A stretch of 64,000 bases of DNA, from the NCBI GenBank assembly GCA_016169945.1, contig JADLSH010000145.1, positions 2,479,501-2,543,500 on the forward strand. The letters are read 5' to 3'. The position numbers and the translations under genes were made by a program. Shown piece by piece: positions 32,205 to 43,461 of this stretch. Positions within the stretch are counted from its first letter, which is position 1; the number at the start of each line of letters is the position of its first letter. The notes under the pieces were generated by a model. That model was not told the origin of the DNA, searched no databases, and saw only the letters and a program-made list of their open reading frames with translations. Origin of the DNA: Trachythela sp. YZ-2020 (Eukaryota > Cnidaria > Anthozoa > Malacalcyonacea > Clavulariidae).

Positions 32205-32282
32205 CTCGGCTGTGTTCTGCTTTCCAAGACCAGTCAATAAGAAGACATTAATTTGACCATCAGAATCACCAACAAGAACGCT
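32205..32282 (-). CDS. DNAI4: DNAI4 exon (penultimate or last but one found), 26 codons
   Basis: The minus strand after ttttcag reads SVLVGDSDGQINVFLLTGLG then KQNTAE and a gtaag donor. 'GDSDGQ..V..L' is the final WD-repeat strand of DNAI4. Phase 0 on both sides. Human-type proteins have a short tail after this point; that exon is not seen. Confidence 0.82.
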
Positions 32283-32710
32283 CTGAAAATAAAAAGCTCT
32301 GAAAATTTACTCGCGTATTCTGTGCTATTCTAACTAGAAATACATTAAATCAAACCCTCTATCATCTTGCCTGGAATGCAAAGAGTGGGGCGAGCGCGAG
32401 AAGAACATTTGCGGTTAAATGAAGGAATCGCGCATCCACTATAAAGGCGATTGTATGAAGGTTTTGATGAAAACGCAGCGACTTTCCAAAGCAACAAAAT
32501 ATCCTTGGCCAAATTGCTTCTTGTCGAATGAACAATATCCAATCTTATTATATGGCAAGCGCTAGTTCCTGTAGTTTACGCGATATGATTGGCTATTCAG
32601 CGGTCCGGAAAATCACGTAATGCCCCGCGGGGCACCACGTAATGCCCTACAACAACAAAAACAAAAATGAACAGGATGTCAGGACTTAATTCCGGTTGTG
32701 CCATATAATA

Positions 32711-32860
32711 AACTACTTATTAACCTCAAACGTTCGGTCTTTACGGTAAAATATTAAACCTCGGTCTAGCCGTATTGACCTCGCTATCGCTCGGTCAATA
32801 CGGCAAGACCTCGGTTTAATATTTTACCGTAAAGACCTCACTTTCGGTTAATAAGTAGTT
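32711..32860. mobile_element. Palindromic MITE
   Basis: Ends 'aactacttattaacc' and 'ggttaataagtagtt'. Inner arms are 'ggtaaaatattaaacctcgg' and its complement, around 'gacctcgctatcgctcggtc'. In a DNAI4-proximal intron or flank. Non-coding. Confidence 0.7.
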
Positions 32861-33115
32861 AATATTTTTCTTCTTCATATTTTTTAAAGTAAAAATGAAA
32901 CGTTTCGTTCCATTCGGAAGTGCTGCTATAAATATTTATTATAGTCTCTTTTCTTTACTTCATAATTCATAGTTTCATCAATACTATAATCTATATGATA
33001 TTAGTATACACCCAACCATTGTCCATTACAAATCCTACATTCTGATTGGCTACTCAACCGTTGACCATTCGTGATGGACAACGTTTGGGAAAAATGAAAA
33101 CAAACCTGAAAAAAT

Positions 33116-33367
33116 ATGGCAGTAAACTCTCGTTTTGCAGACGTTTCGGAGGAATTTTTGGAGAGTTTGATAGAAAATTCTACCCCTGAGAAAACTAAAA
33201 AGGCCACAAAATATGGCATGAAGATTTTTAATGGCAAGGAACGAAATAGAAACCGTATTTTATTAATAAATCTGCTTTTACTTGCCGCTCACGAGTGGTT
33301 AAATAACACAACTGAATTAAATTATTTTAAAAATTACACGGTGTATGGATTATTTTCTCGAAATTAA
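33116..33367 (+). pseudogene. N-terminal scrap of a Crypton-like tyrosine recombinase
   Basis: ATG 33116, reading SRFADVSEEFLESLIENSTP then EKTKKATKYGMKIFNG. This start is very common in cnidarian DUF3504/Crypton-type recombinase genes, which continue into a tyrosine-recombinase core. After about 45 codons the similarity stops and the frame ends at 33367, so this is a truncated or internally deleted copy. Palindromic repeats lie on both sides (32711 and 33393), as often with non-autonomous derivatives. Based on pattern memory. Confidence 0.6.
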
Positions 33368-33392
33368 TATATCTATACAAGGTGTATACTAA

Positions 33393-33499
33393 AACAATTA
33401 GACAACTCGTCCTCGTTGTCTATGAGCGAATAGTCGACTCAGGCTTCGCCTTCGTTGACTATTCGCTCATAGACAACTCGGACTCGTTGTCTAATTGTT
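33393..33499. repeat. Perfect-style hairpin repeat
   Basis: 'acaattagacaactcg' ... 'gtctatgagcgaatagtcga' and their complements enclose 'ctcaggcttcgccttcgt'. The ends 'acaattag/ctaattgt' match those of the repeat at 20360-20440. It may be one end of the element that carries the recombinase scrap. Confidence 0.7.
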
Positions 33500-33930
33500 A
33501 AATATCCATGCTTTACACGGAAATATTACTTTAATTTATATAAAAAAAGATCTACGTACTTTTATCTTCGAGTATTTTTCACACAAATTTGTATAATATG
33601 CGATTTAAAGCGCGAGATTAATGACTTTACTATGAATGCATGTCTGCTATTTAAACTATATAACATTTCTGTTTGATAGTTCAAGAGGGACTTGGAGCAA
33701 GTCTAGTCTGTATGTGAAATACCGATTACATCTATAAACAAAGCCAGCCTCAGTATCAATTATAATCAAAGCAAGGAAATCTCGCAAATTTCGACCGATA
33801 TATCAATATGACCGCGGTTGTACGTTGTAAAGTTAATTGCAGGCTACTCACTTTAGATTGCAAATTAAATTATATACGTGTCATAATCGTCATTGTCAAT
33901 TGACCAAATCAGCGAAATCGCAAATATCTT
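33500..33930. other. DNAI4 intron, unremarkable
   Basis: AT-rich intronic sequence without a recognisable gene or repeat. Confidence 0.35.
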
Positions 33931-33934
33931 GAAT

Positions 33935-36175
33935 TATTATTATTATTTTAATTAAATCTCCCTTACCGGGCTTTTCAGATTAATTTACAAAATTACTATG
34001 AATATATATCTTTAAAAAACTTTATACCTAAATAAGAATATACTAGTTAAAATTACTGAGATATAATATTTGTACGCATTTTTTGTTTCAATTGTTTCTT
34101 AAAAATTTCAAAACTGCTAATGTTCTTCAGATTGCTGTCTAAATCGTTCTATAATTTTGTTGCTCGATATTTAAAGGATCTTTGACCTGCGCTTGACTTA
34201 AAAAGTGGAATATGCAAATCGTTTCTTCTTCGTGTTTCCCGGTCATGAATAGTGGAACGAGCAGAAAATGTTGTACTGAGATAGTCAGGGCCAAGCCATT
34301 AAGGCATTTAAATGTCAATAATAGATCTCTATATTGTAACTGATCTTTTACTGGTAACCATGGCAACCCTTGTAAATAAGGAGTAACGTGATCAAATTTT
34401 CGTGCACCTATAATAATTCTGGCTGCAAAGTTTTGGACAAGTTGTAATTTCTTGATATTTAAATCAGATGTATTCGCCCAAACAGAAGAACAATAAAATA
34501 ATTTGCTTAAAACCAATTTTAGTGTATTTTTGTTGAAACAATCTTTCACACGATAAATTTGGCATAACTTTGACATGCACGTGGATACTAGCTTTGATGT
34601 GTGATCATCGTAAGATAGTGCGGAGTCTGTGGTTAAACCTAAATCATTTTCGGAGACCACGGCATTGAGTTCTTCATCCAGGAAGGAAAGGCTTGGTTCA
34701 ATTTCCAAATTCCGCTGTAATTGTCTTGTTCCAATTATTAGTCATTTGGTTTTTGATGGGTTTATTAAAAGCTTGTTTTCACAGCACCATTTCGCAACAT
34801 CGAGGAGGTTTTGTTGAATGTTTCCAAGAGCATTATTTATATCTTCAATGAAAAACGATCGGAATAGTTTCGAGTCATCAACATATGATTCCAAATTACA
34901 ACTGGGCGTGACTGATGGTAGATCCTTGAGGAACTCCATGAGTAACTGCAAGTTGTGAAGAATAAGAAGACCCAATGCGCACAATTTGATTTCTGTTTGA
35001 TAAATAACTTTCGAACCATTTTACGACAGATGGGGGGAAGCGGCTAAGTTGGCTAGCTTGTGAACAGATCTTGTGATCTATGCTGTCAAAAGCTAGCTTG
35101 TGTAACAGATCTTGTGATCTATGCTGTCAAAGGCTAGCTTGTGTAACAGATCTTGTGATCTATGCTGTCAAAAGCTAGCTTGTGATCTATGCTGTCAAAG
35201 GCTAGCTTGTGATCTATGCTGTCAAAAGCTAGCTTGTGATCTATGCTGTCAAAAGCTAGCTTGTGATCTATGCTGTCAAAGGCTAGCTTGTGATCTATGC
35301 TGTCAAAAGCTAGCTTGTGATCTATGCTGTCAAAAGCTAGCTTGTGATCTATGCTGTCAAAGGCTAGCTTGTGATCTATGCTGTCAAAAGCTAGCTTGTG
35401 ATCTATGCTGTCAAAAGCTAGCTTGTGATCTATGCTGTCAAAAGCTAGCTTGTGATCTATGCTGTCAAAGGCTAGCTTGTGATCTATGCTGTCAAAGGCT
35501 AGCTTGTGATCTATGCTGTCAAAGGCTAGCTTGTGATCTATGCTGTCAAAAGCTAGCTTGTGATCTATGCTGTCAAAGGCTTTCGAAAGATCTAACAGAA
35601 CCATTGATAACATTTTTTATCCATTGCTTCGAGGATTTCATCTGTTACTGCAACATTTAGTGTCTCTGTTTAATGATATTTCTTGTTGCCACTTTGGTGA
35701 GATGTGAGTCTTTGTTTGGACATTAAATAATTACTGAACTGGATTAAGATTTTTTCACAAATTTTGGAAATTATACCCAGAAATGACAAAGGGCGATTAT
35801 TATTTGGTATCTCGTGATCGCCTTCTTTATGTAATAGTATCAACATTGACATTTTCCAGTTTAGAGGAAATTTAGATGACGTCAAAGAACAATTTATTAC
35901 ATCAGTTATGGCCGGAAGAATAACGAATAGACAATCTTAAGTACGCGTGGTGGAACAAAGTCAATTCCAGGTGATTTATTTAATGGCATTTCGGACACAA
36001 GGCGGCGAACTTTTGAACTAGAAACAGGATCAAAATGGAATTGCTCATTAGTTGGATGGACTATAATTCGAGTTAGTGGACAGGTTGGCTGAAGATTATA
36101 ATCTTTAGCTAATTGCTCAGTTGATAGGGCGGCTGCCGGACGCACAGAGGCGAAATACTGGTTAAACTCTTCTTG
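33935..36175 (-). mobile_element. Degenerate LINE whose RT motif A is an expanded minisatellite
   Basis: Minus strand, 5' to 3': KVRRLVSEMPLNKSPGIDFV then PPRVLKI (36145-35906); WKMSMLILLHKEGDHEIPNN then RPLSFLGIISKICEK (35885-35670); LLDLSKAFDSIDHKL, motif A, expanded at 35582-35071; WFESYLSNRNQ near 35010; YVDDSKLFRS near 34890, where VDD is the catalytic box; LGLTTDSALSYDDH and LVQNFAARIIIGARKFDHVT (34708-34139). The 3' end near 33935 is an (ATT)n run. Several frameshifts. It lies in a DNAI4 intron in the same orientation as the gene. The 5' end at about 36175 directly adjoins the 3' end of another LINE. Confidence 0.88.
35071..35582 (-). repeat. 27-bp in-frame minisatellite encoding AFDSIDHKL
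   Basis: Fifteen complete 27-bp units plus a partial one, each translating to AFDSIDHKL, follow LLDLSK, the natural start of LINE RT motif A. At the 3' end two longer units add 'tgtaacagatctt' (HKICYTS). After the array the normal continuation DHKICSQASQLSRFPPSVVK is read. Units differ only at one A/G position (tcaaaAgc or tcaaaGgc). 27 is a multiple of three, so the opposite strand is open too (35121-35660, CDLCCQKLA repeats); that antisense frame is a by-product. Confidence 0.93.
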
Positions 36176-36179
36176 GCCC

Positions 36180-37036
36180 TTAGAACTTGAACTTTATTTA
36201 TTTACCCACGGTGTACTCATCAGGATTACAAACTTAGATAGTAATTTACAAGTAAGACAAAGAACTAAACATGTACACCTACAATACACAATACTAAATA
36301 GAACCTGTTTTCCACGAGAGCCGTGCATTTAATGTATATATATAAATAGCAACATTATGTATCATCTAATGAAATTGCCGCATTCAGACTTGAACTTACT
36401 CAAAGAGTTAGCTTGTCTTATTTCAGTTGGGAGACTATTCCACAGGACAGCACCACTATAACTAAAACTATTTTTTAGATAGTTGGTGCGTGGTTGTGGT
36501 ATCACTAGTTTGCCCTCTGTGTCTCTCAAAGTATAACTTGTGACGCTATTGCGATCAACAAACATTGACTTTAGATAATCTGGAACGAAACCATTAAGAC
36601 ACTTGTAGATCATTATGGCTTTATGAATTGTACGCTGAGTCTTGAGGTTTTTCCAGCCAAGCTTTTCAAATAAATAGTCCGCATTGGCGTCATACCTGGA
36701 AGATGTTAGCACTCTGGCACTCTGATTTTGAAGTTTCTGTAACATGTCTGCTAGAGTACCAGAACAATTGTCCCAAACAATGCAACAGTAATCAAAGTAT
36801 GGCTGAACTAAGCAGTTGTAGATAAGTTGCATTGCATTGAAAGGGACATGGGACCTTATACGCTTTGGTGCACCAATGCCCGAGACTATTTTTTTCCGAA
36901 GTTTTGAAATATGAAAATTCCAAGAGATATTTTCACCGAGCAAGAGCAAGAGCAAGAGCAAGAGCAAGAGCAAGAGCAAGAGCAAGAGCAAGAGCAAGAG
37001 CAAGAGCAAGAGCAAGAGCAAGAGCAAGAGCAAGAG
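36180..37036 (-). mobile_element. LINE 3' fragment ending in a hexanucleotide array
   Basis: The minus strand reads RIRSHVPFNAMQLIYNCLVQ then PYFDYCCIVWDNCSG, LQNQSARVLTSSRYDANADY and SGAVLWNSLPTEIRQANSLS, with a stop near 36362 and a 3' UTR to about 36180. Only the post-RT C-terminal region is present. Upstream, at ENISWNFHISKLRK, it passes directly into the (AGAGCA)n array, which encodes a poly-Leu stretch. Confidence 0.88.
36939..37036. repeat. (AGAGCA)n microsatellite
   Basis: About 16 perfect copies of AGAGCA (CTCTTG on the minus strand). It sits exactly at the 5' truncation point of the LINE fragment. It gives frames of alternating Leu-Leu (minus) and Arg-Ala (plus), which are not genes. 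Confidence 0.95.
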
Positions 37037-37844
37037 TGTTTCTTTTTGGATATAATATCGTGCATGTGGCGAAAACACATTATAACGTAAAGGTTTACTA
37101 TGAAATATAGTATTATACGTTTTACAGATCTGCAGTGCAAGTGGTATTATGAAATTGTATCTTTTAATCTATTCTCTATAAATGTTTTTGGTGATGCAGT
37201 GTTTTTTAAAGTGAAAAAACCGAAATGCATCGAGTTTAAATAGTATATGACATTGTACACATCTTCCAATCTTTATCTATAAGTATAACAGTTTTCTACG
37301 TGCCTCGCTCATCGCTGCACGCCATATTTGCCTTATTGAACTGGAAAACGCATGCGTAGTTAATAACGCGCCGATTCCCCTCACTCGGATTGTTTACACA
37401 TCTCTTTGAGTCACTTGATTGAATTTTTGCTCTTTTGAAGAAGTGACTAACTTATACGTTTTTAACATCTAGCATTTTCCGCTCCTGACAACCCGAATTG
37501 ATAGTCACGCTTCTTGACTTTTCATCTCGCATTCCTCTCCTTTACCTGGTGTAAATAGCCGAGCCGAATTAGTACCCTCGCCCCACGCTTACGCCGCGAA
37601 CTCGGAGGCTATATTTCGTCCGCTGTAACTTACATCTACTCTCCTTTTTTCAACACAACTATTCTGCTTAGAGGCTAATGTGTTAAAAACTATAGTAACA
37701 AACGTATAAATAATTTAGAATTCTTATCTGAGCCAATATATTATAGGCGCGAAGTGTTTAACTCCTGTTGAGATATTCTCACGAATATGTCACGAACTAG
37801 AGGACTGAGACATCACGTAGTATCAAGTTACAACTAGTACTCAC
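37037..37844. other. DNAI4 intron, no gene seen
   Basis: No domain or repeat that I can classify. Modestly GC-richer near 37490-37600. Confidence 0.35.
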
Positions 37845-37920
37845 ATTAGAATTTAGAGCGAATGAAATCGACGAGAATTTAACTTCTTGTAGCGGTGTAT
37901 TTACAATTGAAGGATCCAGC
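37845..37920 (-). CDS. DNAI4: DNAI4 exon
   Basis: tttattttag acceptor, then LDPSIVNTPLQEVKFSSISF then ALNSN, gtgag donor. It contributes the third base of a split Thr codon from the exon at 43364. 'LDP.IVN' is a DNAI4 hallmark just after the 'EVWDL' strand. Confidence 0.85.
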
Positions 37921-38760
37921 CTAAAATAAAAGAGAAATTAGCTTATATTGGGTATCAAGTGCAAGCCAGAAGGTGAAGGAGAAATTCAATTGAAATGGTG
38001 TTCTAGAAATTTGTGGATGAAACTTTTTAGGTAGAAATTTGGGAATGATATTTTTAGGTATTTTGCCTAGTTGCCTTCCTCGAAAAGATAGGAACAAGCA
38101 TTAGTCAACCACCCTCAAGCAAGCAAGCTGCGTAGCTTCAACAAAATGCACCGAAGGTCGAGCCCAATATTGATGGTTTTCATGTGACGTCAAAGCTGCC
38201 ATGCTGGTGGACAACTTCAAAGTTCCGATGTTTATCAGAGCAAATAACCTATGGCAGACGTGAAAATTTTCCACCAGCAAGGGCAGACGTGAAAACCACC
38301 AATTGCAAGTCGAGACTTGATATTTTGCTATATTGGGCGAAGATGAATCCAATAGGTGTTTTATTATATCGAACAAAAACATTTATAACATAAAAGGCAT
38401 AAACACTGTGTAAGCGAGAATAATACAACAACAATGCGATAAAACTATAGGGAAAACGTGTGTGACACAGGGCCGCGAAAGGTTCTATTGCAATGCACGT
38501 AAAGCACAAAACAGGCTTAGCTGAATATAATACTCTTAGCTGAATATTATATACACTCAGTTTACTCGAGAAGGGGAGAGATCTCATCGAACTATTTGAG
38601 AACGACCTGTTTTTAACAGACAAATCCATGCAACGGTGAATTACATCGGGCCAAATTGGGATCTACGACAATACAGCTTTAGCAAACACAATGAGTTTGT
38701 ATAAGCAGGAATGGGAAACCATGCTTGAATAATTGCGTTGTTTACTCACGCTCAAGCTAA
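37921..38760. other. DNAI4 intron, no gene seen
   Basis: No recognisable gene. 38210-38300 has a repeated 'cagacgtgaaaa(t/c)' phrase around 'caccagcaagg'. Nothing else notable. Confidence 0.35.
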
Positions 38761-39990
38761 TTGCTGTTAAAATCTATAAGATTACAGTGGGTTGGCGTAT
38801 CTGATCTCGATCTCCGATGGTTTGAGTCCTACCTAAGCGACAGATCACAGAGAACTGCTTGCGTTAATCATATGTCAAATACTTTGCCAGTTACGATCGG
38901 TGTTCCGCAGGGTAGTATATTGGGACCACTCTTGTTTATTGTTTATGTAAACGACCTGCCAGGAATTGTTGACCACTGTAAAGTATCCATATACGCTGAT
39001 GACACGATTATATACTGTTTTTCATCATCAACGGCTGTTCTAGAAGATTCCCTTAACACAGACCTCGCAGCTGTAGCAGAGTGGTTAAATATGAACAAAC
39101 TGACACTCAACCTTACGAAGACCAAGTTAATGGTAATTGGTAGTGACAAAAAATGTAATGCTGTCTCTCTAACTGTTCAAGTAGCGGGAAATGAAGTAAA
39201 GGAAGTCAATAAATTGGAATATCTGGGTGTTACCTAATATCAATTTCAAATGGCATGAACACATAGAAAAGATTTTGGGGAAAATCAACAAGCGCATTGG
39301 ACTTCTAAAACGGACAAAACATTTGCTTCCTCGCAGCTCTAGACTGTTGTTATATAATAGTCTTATTCTCCCAATCTTTGACTATGCTAATTTGATATGG
39401 GGCGATAAAGGGAATGAAACTCTGATGGCAAAATTGCAAATTTTGCAGAATAAGGCTGCAAAACAAATTTTAGATCGTCCTTGGTTTTCATCTGCTTCAT
39501 GTGCCTTACACGACTTAGGATGGAAACCTTTGTCAAATCGTAGGTTCTATCATCGTTGTTTATATGTTTTTAAGTGTCTGAATAATCTTATTGATAATGA
39601 TATAAACTTTTTATATAATAAAGACATTCACGACTATAATACTAGGACCAAGAACAAATTAAGGCTCCCAAGAATAAAGAGAAACTGGGGTAAATATAAG
39701 GTAGATTACCACGCAATATCGGATTGGAACTCCTTAAATGAGCAGGTTACTGACTCAGACTCACTTAGTAAATTTAAGTCAACTTTTTTAAAATAGTATT
39801 AGTATATTGCATAGTATATTGACTTAGTGCATGCATGCATGTTGATTGTTGTAACATCTATATAGTATTCATAATTCGTTTTTAATATTAAGTCTTATTG
39901 TAAATAATCTTCACTTAATAGTGTCAGGACCTTTCTGAAAATCATGTTCTCGTGAGAAAGTTTCCTGACCTTTAATAAAGATCTTAATCA
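38761..39990 (+). mobile_element. LINE 3' half, antisense to DNAI4
   Basis: The plus strand reads LRWFESYLSDRSQRTACVNH, TIGVPQGSILGPLLFIVYVN then DLPG (motif B), VSIYADDTIIY (YADD) and NKLTLNLTKTKLMVIGSDKK. A frameshift at about 39235 leads to FKWHEHIEKILGKINKRIGL, FDYANLIWGDKGNETL and ILQNKAAKQILDRPWF, with a stop near 39796. The 3' UTR ends with 'gtttcctgacctttaataaa' near 39960. Only one frameshift in about 1 kb. Same family as the remnant at 1-930. 5' truncated. Confidence 0.9.
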
Positions 39991-40084
39991 TTAATCATAA
40001 CGTCTAGGCTTGTCAGATCGCTTTGTCTATGCGACAGTTAATCGATCTACTTTGCATTATCACTCTATGAGTCTTTGCAAGACT

Positions 40085-42640
40085 TTTGTACAGTGAGTTT
40101 CACCAGCTTATTATGCAAGGGTGAATTTTACCAGATTATTATACAAGGGTGAGTTTTCACCAGATTATTACACCAGAGTGAGTTTTCACAAGATTATTAT
40201 GTAAGGGTGAATTTTACCAGATTATTATACAAGGGTGAGTTTTCACCAGATTATTATACCAGAGTGAGTTTTCACCAGATTATTATACCAGGGTGAGTTT
40301 TCACCAGGTTGAGTTTTCACCAGATTATCATACCAGGGTGAGTTTTCACCAGATTATTATACCAGGGTGAGTTTTCACCAGATTATTATACCAGGGTGAG
40401 TTTTAACCAGATTATTATACCAAGGTGAGTTTTCACCAGATTATTATACCAGGGTGAGTTTTCACCAGATTATTACACCAGGATGAGTTTTCACCAGGTT
40501 ATTACACCAGGGTGAGTTTTCACCAGACTATTACACCAGGGTGAGTTTTCAGCAGATTATTACACCAGGGTGAGTTTTCACAAGACTATTACACCAGGGT
40601 GAGTTTTCAGCAGATTATTACACCAGGGTGAGTTTTCACCAGATTATTATACCAGATTATTACACCAGGGTGAGTTTTCACCAGATTATTACACCAGGGT
40701 GAGTTTTCATCAGATTATTACACCAGGGTGAGTTTTCGCCAGATTATTACACCAGGGTGAGTTTTCACCAGATTATTATACCAGGGTCAGTTTTCACCAG
40801 ATTATTAAACCAGGGTGAGTTTTCACCAGATTATTATACCAGGGTGAGTTTTCACCAGATTATTACACCAGGGTGAGTTTTCACCAGATTATTACACCAG
40901 GGTGAGTTTTCACCAGATTATTATACCAGGGTGAGTTTTCACCAGATTATTACACCAGGGTGAGTTTTCACCAGATTATTACACCAGGGTGAGTTTTCAC
41001 CAGATTATTATACCAGGGCGAGTTTTCACCAGATTATTATACCAGGGTGAGTTTTCACCAGATTATTATACCAGGGTGAGTTTTCACCAGATTATTATAC
41101 CAGGGTGAGTTTTCACCAGGTTGAGTTTTCACCAGATTATCATACCAGGGTGAGTTTTCACCAGATTATTATACCAGGGTGAGTTTTCACCAGATTATTA
41201 TACCAGGGTGAGTTTTAACCAGATTATTATACCAAGGTGAGTTTTCACCAGATTATTATACCAGGGTGAGTTTTCACCAGATTATTACACCAGGATGAGT
41301 TTTCACCAGGTTATTACACCAGGGTGAGTTTTCACCAGACTATTACACCAGGGTGAGTTTTCAGCAGATTATTACACCAGGGTGAGTTTTCACAAGACTA
41401 TTACACCAGGGTGAGTTTTCAGCAGATTATTACACCAGGGTGAGTTTTCACCAGATTATTATACCAGATTATTACACCAGGGTGAGTTTTCACCAGATTA
41501 TTACACCAGGGTGAGTTTTCATCAGATTATTACACCAGGGTGAGTTTTCGCCAGATTATTACACCAGGGTGAGTTTTCACCAGATTATTATACCAGGGTC
41601 AGTTTTCACCAGATTATTACACCAGGGTGAGTTTTCACCAGATTATTATACCAGGGTGAGTTTTCACCAGATTATTACACCAGGGTGAGTTTTCACCAGA
41701 TTATTACACCAGGGTGAGTTTTCACCAGATTATTACACCAGGGTGAGTTTTCACCAGATTATTATACCAGGGTGAGTTTTCACCAGATTATTACACCAGG
41801 GTGAGTTTTCCCAGATTATTATACCAGGGTCAGTTTTCACCAGATTATTACACCAGGGTGAGTTTTCACCAGATTATTACACCAGGGTGAGTTTTCACCA
41901 GATTATTATACCAGGGTGAGTTTTCACCAGATTATTACACCAGGGTGAGTTTTCACCAGATTATTACACCAGGGTGAGTTTTCACCAGATTATTACACCA
42001 GGGCGAGTTTTCACCAGGTTATTATACCAGGGTGAGTTTTCACCAGATTATTATACCAGGGTGAGTTTTCACCAGATTATTACACCAGGATGAGTTTTCA
42101 CCAGGTTATTACACCAGGGCGAGTTTTCACCAGATTATTACACCAGGGTGAGTTTTCACCAGACTATTACACCAGGGTGAGTTTTCAGCAGATTATTACA
42201 CCAGGGTGAGTTTTCACCAGATTATTATACCAGATTATTACACCAGGGTGAGTTTTCACCAGATTATTACACCAGGGTGAGTTTTCATCAGATTATTACA
42301 CCAGGGTGAGTTTTCGCCAGATTATTACACCAGGGTGAGTTTTCACCAGATTATTATACCAGGGTCAGTTTTCACCAGATTATTACACCAGGGTGAGTTT
42401 TCACCAGATTATTACACCAGGGTGAGTTTTCACCAGATTATTATACCAGGGTGAGTTTTCACCAGATTATTACACCAGGGTGAGTTTTCACCAGATTATT
42501 ATACCAGGGCGAGTTTTCACCAGATTATTTTACTAGGGTGAGTTTTCAGATTATTACACCAGGGTGAGTTTTCACCAGATTATTACACCAGGGTGAGTTT
42601 TCCATCACATTATTATACAAGAGTGAGTTTTCACCAGATT
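40085..42640. repeat. 29-bp minisatellite, about 88 units, with higher-order structure
   Basis: The unit is 'caccagattattacaccagg' plus 'gtgagtttt'. About 2.55 kb, in the 37.9-43.4 kb intron of DNAI4. The variant word 'ccaggttgagttttcaccag' recurs at 40304 and 41116, 812 bp apart, exactly 28 units. The variants between these points recur in the same order, so a 28-unit block has been duplicated. Each unit contains GGTGAGTTTT, which resembles a 5' splice site on the plus strand, antisense to DNAI4. Confidence 0.95.
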
Positions 42641-42828
42641 TCGAAGACAGCTATTGACGCATTTTGTTGTGGCGAGCGGCCGGGTGATTTTAGCCTGATA
42701 ATACGTCAAAATACGTTAGGGACAATTGGTTTTATTATTTTTTACGAGGATTGGGAAAATAATGATATGAAATAAGTATGGGTTTTACAGAGGGGCTGAA
42801 TATTATGGGATTTGGAATATCCAGTGGT

Positions 42829-42967
42829 GGCCAACGCTGATCAACATTTCCCAATACCTAAATCACATCTGAGCATGAATAGCGAGAGGTATGAAATTCC
42901 ATACCACTCGCCATTCATGCTCAGATGTGATTTAGCCATTTAGGTATTGGGAAATATTGATCAGCGG
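42829..42967. mobile_element. Palindromic MITE
   Basis: Arms 'tggccaacgctgatcaacat' ... 'atctgagcatgaatagcgag' and their complements 'cgccattcatgctcagat' ... 'gatcagcggcca', with a short loop near 42898. Non-coding, intronic. Confidence 0.75.
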
Positions 42968-43363
42968 CCACGGCCAAGCTGGATAGCTTGTAACAATTGG
43001 TAACAGTGTACGACCCACGCGAATTTCGAGGGTGGGTATGTGGGGTAACAAGTTGCTAGTTTCGCACGCCGCTGGTCCGCTGGAACTGAGCAAGAACTGA
43101 GTGGAATACTAGAGTCGGGCATTTATAGATGCCCCGTAAATTGCTTTCACACTTTCCGCATCATTAATTTCCTTTGGGACCATTATTTTATTTAATCTTC
43201 GCATATCATTATGAGTGGTATGAACAGTATACAAGTCCACTACGGGCTTGTGCAAACAGGTGGAACCGTGCAATTCTGTGTACTTTTTAGAATTCGTGCC
43301 GTACCGTGTACAGTGCGACAGTGATATGTGCAAAAATAGCGTTGCGGTTAACATTATTCTTAC
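42968..43363. other. DNAI4 intron, no gene seen
   Basis: No gene. The 43109-43354 minus frame has no domain. Confidence 0.35.
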
Positions 43364-43461
43364 GTGCTTTGCCGTAGATCCCAGACTTCAATAGCACCTT
43401 CATGAACACAGCCAAATATCGTAGATGAAATAGGAGACCAGCAAATACTGTTCACAGAATT
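43364..43461 (-). CDS. DNAI4: DNAI4 exon
   Basis: ctctttcag acceptor, then NSVNSICWSPISSTIFGCVH and EGAIEVWDLRQS plus two bases, gtaag donor. 'V.WSP..ST.F.c..E...(e)VWDL' is one WD repeat. Phase 0 in, phase 2 out. Confidence 0.87.

Noticed and set aside
35121..35660. 179-codon plus-strand frame with CDLCCQKLA repeats, looking like a Cys-rich repeat protein
   Set aside because: It is the antisense of the AFDSIDHKL minisatellite; the sense strand continues real LINE RT sequence on both sides.
36865..37110. Arg-Ala repeat frame and long poly-Leu frame
   Set aside because: Both are translations of the AGAGCA microsatellite.
40085..42640. Regular short repeats that could suggest a CRISPR array
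   Set aside because: The 29-bp units are directly contiguous without unique spacers and the DNA is eukaryotic, so this is a minisatellite.
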